Shown: positions 49,454 through 58,424, counted from the stretch's first letter. The stretch: DNA of 64,000 nucleotides from Mycobacterium paraterrae (GCF_022430545.2 NZ_CP092488.2:1736001-1800000), one strand, 5' to 3'. The notes: generated by a model not told the origin, from the sequence alone. Made by a program: numbers and translations.

Positions 49454-52078
49454 GTGGCTGTCGTAGATGACCTGGGTCGACCGGATACCGAAGCACCGAG
49501 CGAGGACTACGGCCGTCAGCCGCCGCAAGATCTGGCGGCCGAGCAGTCGGTGTTGGGCGGCATGCTGCTCAGCAAGGACGCCATCGCCGATGTGCTCGAG
49601 CGGCTGCGGCCCAGCGACTTCTACCGCCCGGCCCACCAGAACGTCTACGACGCCATCCTGGATCTCTACGGCCGCGGAGAGCCGGCCGACGCGGTGACGG
49701 TCGCGGCCGAGTTGGACCGCCGCGGGCTGTTGCGCCGGATCGGCGGGGCGCCATATCTGCATACCTTGATCTCGACGGTGCCGACCGCCGCGAACGCCGG
49801 CTACTACGCCGGAATCGTCGCGGAGAAGGCGCTGCTGCGCCGGCTGGTCGAGGCCGGGACGCGAGTGGTGCAGTACGGCTACGCCGGGGCCGAGGGTGCC
49901 GATGTCGCCGAGGTCGTCGACCGCGCGCAGGCCGAGATGTACGAGGTCACCGAACGGCGGATGTCGGAGGACTTCGTTCCGCTGGAAGACCTGTTGCAAC
50001 CGACGATGGACGAGATCGATGCGATCGCTTCCAACGGCGGGATTGCGCGCGGTGTGCCAACGGGTTTCACCGAGCTCGACGAGTTGACGAATGGTCTGCA
50101 CGCCGGTCAGATGATCATCGTCGCGGCTCGACCGGGTGTGGGGAAGGCGCTGGCGTTGGATACGCCGCTGCCGACGCCCGACGGTTGGACCACGATGGGC
50201 GAGGTTGTCGTCGGTGATGAGCTGATCGGCGCCGACGGGCAGCCGACGCGGGTGGTCGCCGCGACGGAGGTCATGTTGGGCCGGCCCTGCTACGAGGTGG
50301 AGTTCTCCGATGGCACCGTGATCGTCGCCGATGCCGAGCATCAGTGGTTGACGGACACCCGAGCGTCTCGCAAATCGGCTCAGGCTGCGGCGGCGGGTTA
50401 CAACCGCTACAAGAACCAGAGGACCTTCGCGGCGGTGCGGACGACGGCAGAAATCGCGACCACCGTGCGGTGTGACACCGCAGACAGACGACTGAACCAT
50501 AGTGTTGCCAACGCGTCCGCTATCGATCTGCCGGATCGCGAATTGCTGATTGCGCCATACACATTCGGGGCGTGGCTCGGCGACGGGACTAGCGCTGCTG
50601 CGCAGATCACCTCGGCGGATCCTGAGATCATCATGCGGATCGAAGCCGAGGGCTATGTCGCAGTGCCATCGGCGTCCGCGCGCTATCGTTACCAACTGCG
50701 CTTAGCACCAGGCGGCGAAATTCCCCACCGTCACTGCGTGGTATGCGGAAGCGAGTTCGTTCCGCAAACGAGCCAGGTGCGAACCTGTGGACGGTCGTGC
50801 GGCGGTCGTGCCCGGTTCATTTCCGCTGCAGTGCCAAAGCCAACCTGCGTTCGTTGCGGATGCCCGTCGACCGGCATGCGGCTGTGCCAGCAGTGCCACA
50901 GCTCAGTCGGCACGCTGCAGGCGCGTCTGCGAACCATCGGAGTGCTTGGCGAAAAGCACATTCCGGTCGACTACCTGCGTGGCTCGGTCGTGCAGCGGCG
51001 AGCATTGCTCGCAGGCCTGCTCGATACCGATGGGACTGTGACCGCCCGCGGCAGTGTGCAGTTCTCGGTGACCAGTTACCGACTGGCCACCGATGTCGCC
51101 GAGCTAGTAGTCAGCCTTGGTTACCGGTGCCAAACTTCGACAAAGCGCGTGGCAGGCCGCCAGGAATCATCCAGCACCGCATACACGCTGACCTTTGCCA
51201 CGGACGATGAGGTATTCGGGCTGCAGCGGAAGGCGTTGTTGCACAAGGAACGTCGTCGAGCTGTTAACACTGCGCGTTCGGCTGCGCGATACATCGTCGA
51301 TGTGCGTCGGATCGATAGCGTGCCGGTGCGGTGCGTCGAAGTGGCCAACACCGACCACATGTACTTGGCGAGCCAAGCCATGGTGCCAACGCACAACTCG
51401 ACGCTGGGTCTAGATTTCATGCGGTCGTGCTCGATCAAGCACCGGATGGCCAGCGTCATCTTCTCCCTGGAAATGAGCAAGTCCGAGATCGTCATGCGGC
51501 TGCTGTCGGCCGAAGCGAAGATCAAGCTCGGTGACATGCGCTCGGGCCGGATGAGTGACGACGACTGGACGCGACTGGCCCGGCGGATGAGCGAAATCAG
51601 CGAGGCGCCACTGTATATCGACGATTCGCCCAACCTGACGATGATGGAGATCCGCGCCAAGGCACGTCGTCTCAAGCAGAAGGCCGACTTGCGCCTGGTC
51701 GTCGTCGACTACCTACAGCTGATGACCTCCGGCAAGAAAGTCGAGTCGCGTCAGATCGAAGTCTCAGAGTTCTCCAGGCATCTCAAGCTTTTGGCTAAAG
51801 AGCTCGAGGTTCCCGTGATCGCGATCAGCCAGCTGAATCGTGGTCCCGAGCAGCGCACCGACAAAAAGCCGATGCTGTCGGACCTTCGCGAGAGCGGGAG
51901 TTTGGAGCAGGATGCGGACATGGTCATCCTGCTGAACCGGCCCGACGCATTCGAGCGGGATGACCCACGCGGTGGCGAGGCGGATCTCATTGTGGCCAAA
52001 CACCGCAACGGCCCGACCAAGACGGTCACCGTCGCGCATCAGCTGCACCTATCGCGCTTCGCGAATATGGCGCGGTAG
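49454..52078 (+). CDS. dnaB: Replicative DNA helicase DnaB, intein-containing precursor
   Basis: The 874-residue precursor gives a 457-residue helicase after splicing. N-extein 1-231 holds the DnaB N-terminal helical domain (AAEQSVLGGMLLSKDAIADV) and the start of the RecA-like domain to ARPGVGK. C-extein 649-874 resumes STLGLDFMRSC, so Walker A GVGKST is cut between Lys and Ser. Walker B LVVVDYLQLM, AISQLNRG and the final KHRNGPTKTV follow. DnaB is the hexameric fork helicase. M. tuberculosis DnaB also has an intein at this kind of site. GTG start with GGAGG. Confidence 0.97.
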   Translation: MAVVDDLGRPDTEAPSEDYGRQPPQDLAAEQSVLGGMLLSKDAIADVLERLRPSDFYRPAHQNVYDAILDLYGRGEPADAVTVAAELDRRGLLRRIGGAPYLHTLISTVPTAANAGYYAGIVAEKALLRRLVEAGTRVVQYGYAGAEGADVAEVVDRAQAEMYEVTERRMSEDFVPLEDLLQPTMDEIDAIASNGGIARGVPTGFTELDELTNGLHAGQMIIVAARPGVGKALALDTPLPTPDGWTTMGEVVVGDELIGADGQPTRVVAATEVMLGRPCYEVEFSDGTVIVADAEHQWLTDTRASRKSAQAAAAGYNRYKNQRTFAAVRTTAEIATTVRCDTADRRLNHSVANASAIDLPDRELLIAPYTFGAWLGDGTSAAAQITSADPEIIMRIEAEGYVAVPSASARYRYQLRLAPGGEIPHRHCVVCGSEFVPQTSQVRTCGRSCGGRARFISAAVPKPTCVRCGCPSTGMRLCQQCHSSVGTLQARLRTIGVLGEKHIPVDYLRGSVVQRRALLAGLLDTDGTVTARGSVQFSVTSYRLATDVAELVVSLGYRCQTSTKRVAGRQESSSTAYTLTFATDDEVFGLQRKALLHKERRRAVNTARSAARYIVDVRRIDSVPVRCVEVANTDHMYLASQAMVPTHNSTLGLDFMRSCSIKHRMASVIFSLEMSKSEIVMRLLSAEAKIKLGDMRSGRMSDDDWTRLARRMSEISEAPLYIDDSPNLTMMEIRAKARRLKQKADLRLVVVDYLQLMTSGKKVESRQIEVSEFSRHLKLLAKELEVPVIAISQLNRGPEQRTDKKPMLSDLRESGSLEQDADMVILLNRPDAFERDDPRGGEADLIVAKHRNGPTKTVTVAHQLHLSRFANMAR
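50147..51397 (+). other. DnaB intein (417 aa), class 3-like, with LAGLIDADG endonuclease and Cys-rich zinc motif
   Basis: Precursor residues 232-648. The first residue is Ala, not Cys or Ser. The class 3 WCT set is visible: Trp in AEHQW (intein residue 67), Cys in VRCVEV (396) and Thr in PTHN at the end (residue 415), with Ser as +1 extein residue. Two LAGLIDADG-type helices, GAWLGDGTS and LAGLLDTDG, frame an endonuclease domain. Between them lie six CxxC-like or paired cysteines (CVVC, RTCGRSC, CVRC, CQQC). Both splicing and homing motifs look intact. Confidence 0.92.
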
Positions 52079-52113
52079 GTGTAGGTTCTCAAATAAAGTG
52101 GCCACTTCTCATT

Positions 52114-52138
52114 CAATTGGCCACGCCGTGGCCAATTG
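52114..52138. repeat. 25-bp perfect palindrome 36 bp after dnaB
   Basis: CAATTGGCCACG and CGTGGCCAATTG flank a single C. Two more TGGCCA copies lie either side (52099-52104 region and 52137-52142). There is no T-run, so it is not a canonical terminator. It may be a transcription-blocking hairpin, a protein site or an element end. Confidence 0.8.
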
Positions 52139-52504
52139 GCCAATTTGGTGAGACGAGTAGCGCCGAAGACCCGTTAGATCCACAACCAGAGGGGCTCGTG
52201 TTTGCGCTTTCACCAGTGACGGCGCTCGAGGGAGCTGCGGCGTCAAGCCCCTTTCGCAGGGAACGAGCAGTTCTGCAAACTGAGCGGTATAAGGTCACGA
52301 ACTCGAAAAATGAGGTGACCTTTGTGTTAACGCGTTGGGGGACAGGCGTTTTAGTGGTGAGACCTTGGTAGCTTGTCGTAGAAGAATGGTGTTGGGGCAG
52401 GCCACTGTCCGGAAAAAGGGGCGCGATCGACATCGACGGCAAGGGTTCAACCATTAATGCCACCCAGCAGATCAACCTCTTGGAAGGCGCGCCACGGTGG
52501 CGTT

Positions 52505-52844
52505 TCACGGCGAGGTGCGTGCGTGATGTTTACCTGGACGACGGGTGCCGGTGTGTTTGTGCAGCGAGGTCTGTGGATCGCGGCTCAGCAGCAGATCAAG
52601 GGCCGAGACACAGTCGGCGATCACGGCGTCGACGGGCTCGCCATGTTTGGTCCGAGGGCTGGCCGACCACAGCAGAGCGCGGTCTTAGACGTATGCGATC
52701 CAGGCGTGTACGTCCGGCAGCGCAGACGGGGAGCTCGAGTGCCTCGATGAGCATGTCCGCGATCAGCTAGCGCAGGGTGTCCGAAGGCGATTCAGTCTCA
52801 CCGAGTTCAGCGGACTGACCGAAGAACGCCACTGCCGGGCCCAC
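52505..52844 (-). pseudogene. Decayed TetR C-terminal-like gene fragment
   Basis: No intact gene is present. On the minus strand the coding pieces GPAVAFFGQSAELGETES and LIADMLIEALELP are followed, after a frameshift, by VHAWIAYV, a stop, then DRALLWSASPRTKHGEPVD and AVIADCVSALDLLLSR. The piece order looks like the ligand-binding half of a TetR regulator with stops at two places. The assignment is by eye and could be wrong; no N-terminal DNA-binding region was found. Confidence 0.3.
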
Positions 52845-52949
52845 ATCCGGCCGTACCGCTAAAACCCTTCAGCCGCAGCCACACTCGACACCGCCACGCA
52901 GACCGCGAGCCACACCGGCATCCAGGAGGCCGGCGGTCGTAGCGACAGC

Positions 52950-53158
52950 TCAATTCCCGGGGCTAGTGCGGGCGCGCCGGCATGGCAGCGCCCGCGGCGT
53001 TGTGCCACACCGGGCGGTGAACGCCGCCCTAAACGTGCTCCAACGACGCAAAACCCGACCCGATCGCGATGTCACTGATCGACATCTGCCGCACGCCAGA
53101 TTGTGAAGGCGACCGTGCGCCGCCTCAATTCGCTGCGCAGCTCGGAAAGCAAAAGCAC
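52950..53158 (-). pseudogene. Decayed AraC-family helix-turn-helix fragment
   Basis: Minus-strand pieces in successive frames read TVAFTIWRAAD, then MSISDIAIGSGFASLEHV (from 53085), a stop at 53031-53029, and, after a shift, AAFTARCGTTPRALPCRRAR ending at the stop 52952-52950. ISDIA-x-x-x-GF-x-S-x-EH and F-x-x-x-GTTPRA are the hallmarks of the second AraC helix-turn-helix. At least two frame breaks make it a relic. It abuts the azoreductase gene, whose regulator it may once have been. Confidence 0.5.
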
Positions 53159-53845
53159 CTAGTCGATCTGGGAGCGGCCGCGCGGCGTCCGACCAGCTAT
53201 CCCCATCGCCGCGATCTCGCGGCTGTGGCGCTTAGCGAGCTCGAGGGCGTCGCCCTTGGCCTTTTCCAGACCGCCAGCGGGATCCGGAGTCAAGATGGTC
53301 GGCTGGTACCGGATGTCATCGACGTCGGTGACGCCGGCTTCACGTAGCCAGTCGTGCAAGTACGTGCCGTGGTGGTCAATGCCGAAGGTGTCGGCGACAC
53401 CGGGCGCGAACACACCGGAGGTGAGGACCAGCGTTGCATGCTTGCCCGTGACCAGGCCGGTGTAACCCTGCTGCGGGTTCAGAGTCCAGGTCACGCCCGG
53501 CTGGTGGACGATGTCGATGTAATGCTTGAGGCGGTAGGGGATCCCGCTGTTCCACATCGGCACCGCGAACAGATAACGGTCTGCCGACAAGAACCTCCCC
53601 GCGATCGCCGTGACTTCGTCCCAGGCGGCGCGCTGCACGGCGGTGAACTCCTGGCGCGCGATGACCGCCATCTTGGCCGCCACCTTTGCTTGGTCGAACG
53701 GCGGAAGCTCCTCGTGCCAGAGATCGAAAGCGTCGACTTCGAGGCCGGGAATGGCGGCTTGCAGCTCGGCCAGATAGGTCTCGCTGATGTGCCGCGACGA
53801 CGAATCAGCCTCGCGGGGGGAGGCTTCGATGTAGAGAAGTTTCAT
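53159..53845 (-). CDS. FMN-dependent NADH-azoreductase/quinone reductase-like flavoprotein
   Basis: The 228-residue AcpD-type flavodoxin fold starts MKLLYIEASPREADSSSRHIS (FMN phosphate loop). PMWNSGIPYRLKHYIDIV and QQGYTGLVTGKHATLVLTSG, family motifs around the flavin, follow. Such enzymes reduce quinones and azo dyes with NADH, protecting against electrophiles. ATG 53845 is chosen because AAGGAG lies 5 nt upstream; an adjacent ATG at 53848 is too close to it. The gene stands alone after the decayed AraC fragment. Confidence 0.9.
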   Translation of the reverse strand: MKLLYIEASPREADSSSRHISETYLAELQAAIPGLEVDAFDLWHEELPPFDQAKVAAKMAVIARQEFTAVQRAAWDEVTAIAGRFLSADRYLFAVPMWNSGIPYRLKHYIDIVHQPGVTWTLNPQQGYTGLVTGKHATLVLTSGVFAPGVADTFGIDHHGTYLHDWLREAGVTDVDDIRYQPTILTPDPAGGLEKAKGDALELAKRHSREIAAMGIAGRTPRGRSQID

Positions 53846-54270
53846 CATGCTCCTTGCTGTGCCACGGTCGCCCACGGGCAAACACGTTGTCGTTCAATGG
53901 ATATAGCTCGGTAAGAAATGCGCGCACGAATCGCTGCATCGTGTGGCCGTCACTATCAGCGCGCGCTGATGTAGGTGCGAAACAGATTGTGCAACTGCCG
54001 GTTTAGCAATACAGTGGTCGCCCATACGTGCGACGATAATGGAGCCTGCGCATCTGCCGATATCAAAATACTTGCCAGTGTGCGGCTGCTTGGCGCAGAT
54101 CAGTTAGATCAGTACGGCTGCATGCTGCTGACCGCGAATCGGCACACGATGCGTTGCGCGATGGCCGCGTCGTACAGTCGCTCAGTTCGGCGAGATCCTC
54201 ACCGGCAGAAGCTAAGTCCTTCGTCACAATCCGATGCCTCCCGCCCCTGAGCGCGGACGGGCGAAAACGG
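53846..54270. other. Intergenic stretch, no gene seen
   Basis: 425 bp between the azoreductase start and the CGNR gene stop. Short open frames lack ribosome sites and family motifs. It probably carries the azoreductase promoter, but I could not pick one out. Confidence 0.6.
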
Positions 54271-54861
54271 CTAGCGGCCGGTGGCGGTGGTCATCCTCTG
54301 CCTTCCCTGCTGCTGGCGTTGACGAAGCGACCGCATCGCGGCACGCGACGAACAGGTCGACGAGCAGTACCGTTGCCGGCCGCTTTTGGTATGGTCAATG
54401 AAACCTTTTTCGCACGGTTCGCACGTGCACACCTTCAACCTGTTCCAGGTACCGCGCCCGACCGCCAGTTGCCCAGCAGCCAGTACCGCTCCCAACGCAC
54501 CGGCTACCCCCCGGCCATGCCCGGTAACCTCTGAGTCGTGCGCTGCCAGCGTGACCTTCACTGGATACAGCTCACCAGCATGTGCCAAAGAGTGCTCGGC
54601 TTCCTCAAGTTCCGACTCGCTGAGGCCGGCGTGCTCTGAATGCGCCTTCATCACAGTCACCAGCGCCGCCCGCAGCTCGCGCGCGGCGGCGGCCCCTGAC
54701 TCGCTGACGGGCTCGTCGCCGAGCAGGCCTCGCTCGCGTGCCCACGCCGAGAAGTCATCTGCGGTGCCGAACTGTTCACAGAGCCCCAGCGGTTCGTACG
54801 ATCGTGTGTTGACAAATTCCAGTACGCCCTCGGCCGGGTCATCGCCAGCCTGTGATGCCAT
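54271..54861 (-). CDS. CGNR zinc-finger family protein with altered motif
   Basis: The 196-residue protein has an N-terminal ABATE/stress-type domain (LEFVNTRSYEP ... DDFSAWARERGLL), a helical middle, and a C-terminal zinc finger. The finger reads CTCEPCEKGFIDHTKSGRQRYCSSTCSSRAAMRSLRQR, where the usual CGNR is CSSR; the metal cysteines remain. Members are putative transcription regulators. No close partner gene; isolated by ~400-bp gaps on both sides. Confidence 0.85.
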   Translation of the reverse strand: MASQAGDDPAEGVLEFVNTRSYEPLGLCEQFGTADDFSAWARERGLLGDEPVSESGAAAARELRAALVTVMKAHSEHAGLSESELEEAEHSLAHAGELYPVKVTLAAHDSEVTGHGRGVAGALGAVLAAGQLAVGRGTWNRLKVCTCEPCEKGFIDHTKSGRQRYCSSTCSSRAAMRSLRQRQQQGRQRMTTATGR

Positions 54862-55308
54862 CCGTCAATGTTACTTCCATTATCAGATAATCAGTCACTC
54901 TAAGTAGCGTGAGCTGGCAAAATTGCGCTGACGTGCTGCCAGAAGGTGTATGCGAGCAATGCGGCAACCGCTGCTGCTTGGCCGACTTCGCTAATCGTTG
55001 TCTGAGGGTAAACGTCGGACACGTCTGTCGGATCGGGAAATCACGTTGCAACGCACTGCCTGTCGCTTGGCCGCCGAAGTTTCTGACAGCGCGGGCCGCA
55101 ACGCCGCCGATAGCGTTGACGTTAAGTGTGGACACATGACGCCTTGAGCGACGCCCAACCCGGCGTGCGCAAGCGGTCCAGCGTATGTCCGGTCTTAGCG
55201 TGGCTCAGTTTCACGGGAAGGAGGTCTCAGGTGGCCCATCTCTTCCGGACGTGGCGCCGCGGAGTGACCAGTGCCCCATGCCCTCCGACGAATCAGGAAG
55301 GATCCACC
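54862..55308. other. Intergenic stretch with one doubtful 40-codon frame
   Basis: 447 bp between divergent genes. A minus-strand GTG frame at 55022-54900 would encode 40 residues with a hydrophobic core (AAAVAALLAYTFWQHVSAIL), but no Shine-Dalgarno supports it. The plus-strand end holds the Ddn-like gene's ribosome site GGAAGGA. Otherwise nothing recognisable. Confidence 0.4.
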
Positions 55309-55785
55309 ATGAGCGAATCTGATGGCACCCCAGTGCAAATCGCTGCCTTCACCCGGAGGGCCTCGCAAGATGCATCGCTACTTAAAACCCTCAATGACGG
55401 CGTTTCCGAGCAGCTGCGTGCCAACGACGGTGTCGTTGTGGACGGCCCGATGGCCGGTGTCCCGCTGTTGTTGCTGCACACTGTGGGCGCGAGGTCTGGT
55501 GCATTCCGGGTGAACCCGTTGGTGCAGCTGGATTATCAAGGTCGCTGGTTCGTCGTCGGATCCTTCGGCGGACTCGACAAAGACCCGGCATGGGTGCACA
55601 ACCTGCGGGCCAACCCCCACGCGCGGGTCGAGATCGGCGCCACAGTGCACACCGTGACAGCACGAGAACTCTCCATGCCTGAACGCGATGAGATCTGGGA
55701 TGCGCTGGTCGTCATGAATCCCACCTTCGCCGAATACGAAAAGACTATGACCCGGGTCATGCCGGTGTTTGAATTACGTCGCTAG
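55309..55785 (+). CDS. Deazaflavin (F420)-dependent nitroreductase, Ddn family
   Basis: The 158-residue split-beta-barrel protein of the Ddn/FDOR-B type has VPLLLLHTVGARSGAFRVNPLVQL (F420 phosphate-binding segment) near residue 50. GRWFVVGSFGGLDKDPAWVHNLRANPHARVEIG, then RDEIWDALVVMNPTFAEYEKTM-type C-terminal helix, follow. Relatives reduce nitroimidazoles and menaquinone-like quinones with F420H2. ATG 55309 follows GGAAGGA; the frame is open further upstream but looks non-coding. Confidence 0.92.
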   Translation: MSESDGTPVQIAAFTRRASQDASLLKTLNDGVSEQLRANDGVVVDGPMAGVPLLLLHTVGARSGAFRVNPLVQLDYQGRWFVVGSFGGLDKDPAWVHNLRANPHARVEIGATVHTVTARELSMPERDEIWDALVVMNPTFAEYEKTMTRVMPVFELRR

Positions 55786-56374
55786 TCGCACTTTGTTGGC
55801 GCTCGGCAGACGCCCGCCGACCACCTCGGGGAAAAGATGAATCCCGAACTCGCGAAGGCCCTGCGTCGAACGCGCGCCATCGTGAGTTCGTCCCAAAGGC
55901 GTCGTCGGTGTGTTAAGACCGTGGAACGCGCCTCTACTCCATCATCCTGCTCCTGGCGGCGTCGGCGCAGTTGGGTAACGGGGCCATCATCAAGCCCTCC
56001 GACCTTAGCCCAAAGACGCTGGGAGTTACTTTTGTTGAGCGGACAGCTCCACCCGCTACCGTCCCCACCGCAAGAAGCGACGAACTGTTGCGGCAGAAGC
56101 GCTTTCGCGAACCTGAGGTTGATGGTAGGTGCGTGCCACGCGGCACACCGGGCGGCACGGTGACGTAACGAGCTCCGCGTAACGTCTGCCGAGCGCAAAA
56201 AAGGCCACGTGCAACTACGCAGATCGACGGTGGCGCGTACATGTGTACCGGTTCGGATCGGTACTACGAGCCGCCGATCGTTCCCCGCTACTGATTCCGA
56301 AGCGCGTGTGGGTTGCCCGATAACCTCGGCTGATACCGCGCAAGAATGGACGTGATTGCGGTGCCCACCATCCC
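55786..56374. other. Long intergenic stretch, probably gene remnants
   Basis: 589 bp between convergent genes. Open frames on both strands lack start signals and recognisable domains. A plus-strand tail reading GGAYMCTGSDRYYEPPIVPRY, ending in TGA near 56294, resembles the end of a small exported protein, but no intact start was found. Confidence 0.4.
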
Positions 56375-57082
56375 TTAGCCGTTGAGAATGGCGGCGTACC
56401 GGGAAGGCTCGGAAGTCAAAGTGTTCTTGATGGCGCGGCTGACCTCGTCGACCAGCACCTCACTCAGGTCAGCCTCCAGCCCGTTGATCGCGGCGGTGAC
56501 CACTTGCTCGGGGTCGACTTTGTCGAGCGGAAAATTCGCGCCTAGTGACGTGTTCACCGGCCCGGAATGCAGTCCGACTACCAAAGTGCCTTGACTCTCA
56601 AGTTCAAGGCGCAGCGCATCGGTGAGACTCCACGCCGCAGCTTTGGCGGCGCTGTAGCCGGCCATATTCGGGAAGGAAAACCAGGACACCGCAGAGAGCG
56701 CGTTGACGATCGCGCCACCTCCATTGCGCCGAAGGATCGAGGCGAACGCTTCGGCGAGATTGATCGGGCCAAACACGTTAACTTCGAACTCGTCGCGGAT
56801 TTTTGACAGGTCGCCGCCTACGAGCGGTTGAGCAAACAACACCCCTGCGTTGTTGATGATGATCTGCACGTCGCGGGCTTGCTCGGCAGCCGCGGCCACC
56901 TGGGCCTGGTCGGTCACGTCCAAAGCGAGCGGGATCACGTTATCCGATGCGGGGAGCGCATTCGTACCCCGGTCTCCGGCATAGACCTTAACTGCTCCAC
57001 GCTCGCGCAGTTGTCGGACCCATTCTGCGCCGATACCTCGGTTGGCCCCAGTTACCAGCGCCACTGATCCCTCAATTTTCAT
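56375..57082 (-). CDS. Short-chain dehydrogenase/reductase
   Basis: The 235-residue classical SDR has cofactor motif TGANRGIG (residues 12-19), INNAGVL, catalytic Ser in NALSAVSW, and YSAAK. The region after NAG (FEVNVFGPINLAEAF) is standard. ATG 57082 is chosen over the open upstream frame because AGGGAAGAA precedes it and conserved sequence begins at once. Oxidoreductase of unknown alcohol or ketone. Flanked by long gaps, so probably a single-gene unit. Confidence 0.9.
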   Translation of the reverse strand: MKIEGSVALVTGANRGIGAEWVRQLRERGAVKVYAGDRGTNALPASDNVIPLALDVTDQAQVAAAAEQARDVQIIINNAGVLFAQPLVGGDLSKIRDEFEVNVFGPINLAEAFASILRRNGGGAIVNALSAVSWFSFPNMAGYSAAKAAAWSLTDALRLELESQGTLVVGLHSGPVNTSLGANFPLDKVDPEQVVTAAINGLEADLSEVLVDEVSRAIKNTLTSEPSRYAAILNG

Positions 57083-57760
57083 AGAAAATTCTTCCCTGTA
57101 GCAGTTGTTGTGACGAGGCCCTCCGGCATCGCCTACGCCGTTTGCAACGCTGGCCGTCTCACCGTGCCAACCGAGCGCGCCCATCTTCAGTCCGTTACAA
57201 CGTGTTTGACGTTAGGCGAGCCCGAATAGCCAGCGCTATCAAATTTTTAAGTGCTGCAGATCTCATCACCTCCTGTTACGTGACGTGTGCGAGCCGCGTT
57301 CGCAAACTCCGATCCGTTGTTTTGTCTCAGAGCCCGTCGCTCGCCAAATCAGCACGGCCGCCGCAGTTCAAAGGCGTGCGCGCGGGCCAGTTCGGCGGAC
57401 GACTCGCGGCTGGGGTTGGCGCTGCCCTTCCAGGGTGGAGTTGCGCGGTGGTGCGCAGACAATCAGTCGACCGCTGCTGGGTTCGTCGATGACGCTGCAT
57501 CGTGGCCAGATCGAGCAGCGACGCAGGGCGCCACAAGGCACTCTCCGATCGGGTAGGTCGCGCCGGTGAGGTCCATTGAAACACTGTATGTGCAAACAAC
57601 TCTCATCAACAGCGGATCAGATACCGCTATGACCCAACGAGACGACTGGCAAAGATTGTGATAGCAGCAGTCCCCAGAAACTCGCTAACCTAGCGTGACA
57701 GTCGTGCCGTTCAGTCGTGGCGCAATCGAGACGCCGTCAAATCACTAGAGAGGAAACGCA
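57083..57760. other. Long intergenic stretch, no gene supported
   Basis: 678 bp between divergent genes. A perfect AGGAGGTGATG on the minus strand near 57270 opens only a 23-codon frame. Other frames have no motif. The right edge holds the GAGAGGAAA ribosome site of the DUF1330 gene. Likely promoters for both neighbours plus decayed sequence. Confidence 0.4.
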
Positions 57761-58072
57761 TTGGGGGCCTTCGTTGTCTTCACCACAGGCAAGGCGGTAG
57801 GCGACAACGAAGTCGAGAACTACCTGCACCGTATGAAGCCCAGCTTCGAGCCATACGAAGTCATCGTCCGTGCCCCCCGCCCACCATCTGGCAACAGCGG
57901 TCCTCACCAGCCACGAATGGTGGTCGTCGAATTTCCCACCCTCAAAGAGGCTGCTGACTGGTACGCCGGCGAGTCTTTCCATAGCATTCGCGATCCTCAA
58001 TTTCGAGGAGTCATCTACAGCCAGAGTGCATTTGAATCCATCGACGGCGTTGACGGATTCGTCTACTCGTGA
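57761..58072 (+). CDS. DUF1330 domain protein, copy 1 (TTG start)
   Basis: The 103-residue ferredoxin-like-fold protein has the DUF1330 core RMVVVEFPTLKEAADWYAGESFHSIRDPQF. The N-terminus AFVVFTTGKAVGDNEVENYLHRM fits the first strand and helix. TTG 57761 is the only start with a suitable ribosome site (GAGAGGAAA 5-13 nt upstream). The activity of this family is unknown; dimeric alpha/beta-barrel relatives include small monooxygenases. It is followed after 64 bp by a second DUF1330 gene. Confidence 0.82.
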   Translation: MGAFVVFTTGKAVGDNEVENYLHRMKPSFEPYEVIVRAPRPPSGNSGPHQPRMVVVEFPTLKEAADWYAGESFHSIRDPQFRGVIYSQSAFESIDGVDGFVYS

Positions 58073-58136
58073 CGGCGAAATAAGTGCCCGTCCTTCACGA
58101 ATCAGCGACGGACAAAACGACAACGGAGAGGCGACA

Positions 58137-58424
58137 TTGAGCGCGTACGCAATCTTCATCCGACAGCAAACGCATGATCCCGCGTCGCTGGCCCACTACG
58201 CCGACGCAGTCGCCACTCTTCTAGAAGACCACCCAGTCAAAGTGCTTGCGTTATACGGCAAGTGCAACGTGCTCGAAGGCGACCTTGTCGAGGGTGCGGT
58301 GATCCTCGAATTCCCCACCCTCGAAGCCGCGAAAGCCTGGTACGGCAGCGCCGCCTACGCGCAGATACTCCCTCTTCGCCTCGACGGCGCGACGTACTCT
58401 AGCTTCATCGTAGAAGGTATCTAG
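58137..58424 (+). CDS. DUF1330 domain protein, copy 2 (TTG start)
   Basis: The 95-residue protein has the same layout as its neighbour: SAYAIFIRQQTHDPASLAHYADAVATLL then GAVILEFPTLEAAKAWYGSAAYAQILPLR. The two proteins share the EFPTLxxAxxWY block but differ elsewhere, so duplication was not recent. TTG 58137 follows GGAGAGG, and the frame continues upstream without another good start. Two weak-start paralogues in tandem could form a heterodimer; that is speculation. Confidence 0.8.
   Translation: MSAYAIFIRQQTHDPASLAHYADAVATLLEDHPVKVLALYGKCNVLEGDLVEGAVILEFPTLEAAKAWYGSAAYAQILPLRLDGATYSSFIVEGI

Noticed and set aside
52978..53060. Plus-strand piece RAVNAALNVLQRRKTRP that first suggested a transposase remnant
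   Set aside because: The minus strand gives a better AraC-type helix-turn-helix reading across the same bases.
54900..55022. 40-codon minus-strand frame with a hydrophobic helix
   Set aside because: GTG start without a ribosome site or -10 box; coding status cannot be supported.
57244..57275. Perfect AGGAGGTGATG on the minus strand, opening a 23-codon frame
   Set aside because: The frame is too short and has no homologue that I recognise. It may be a relic of a gene start.
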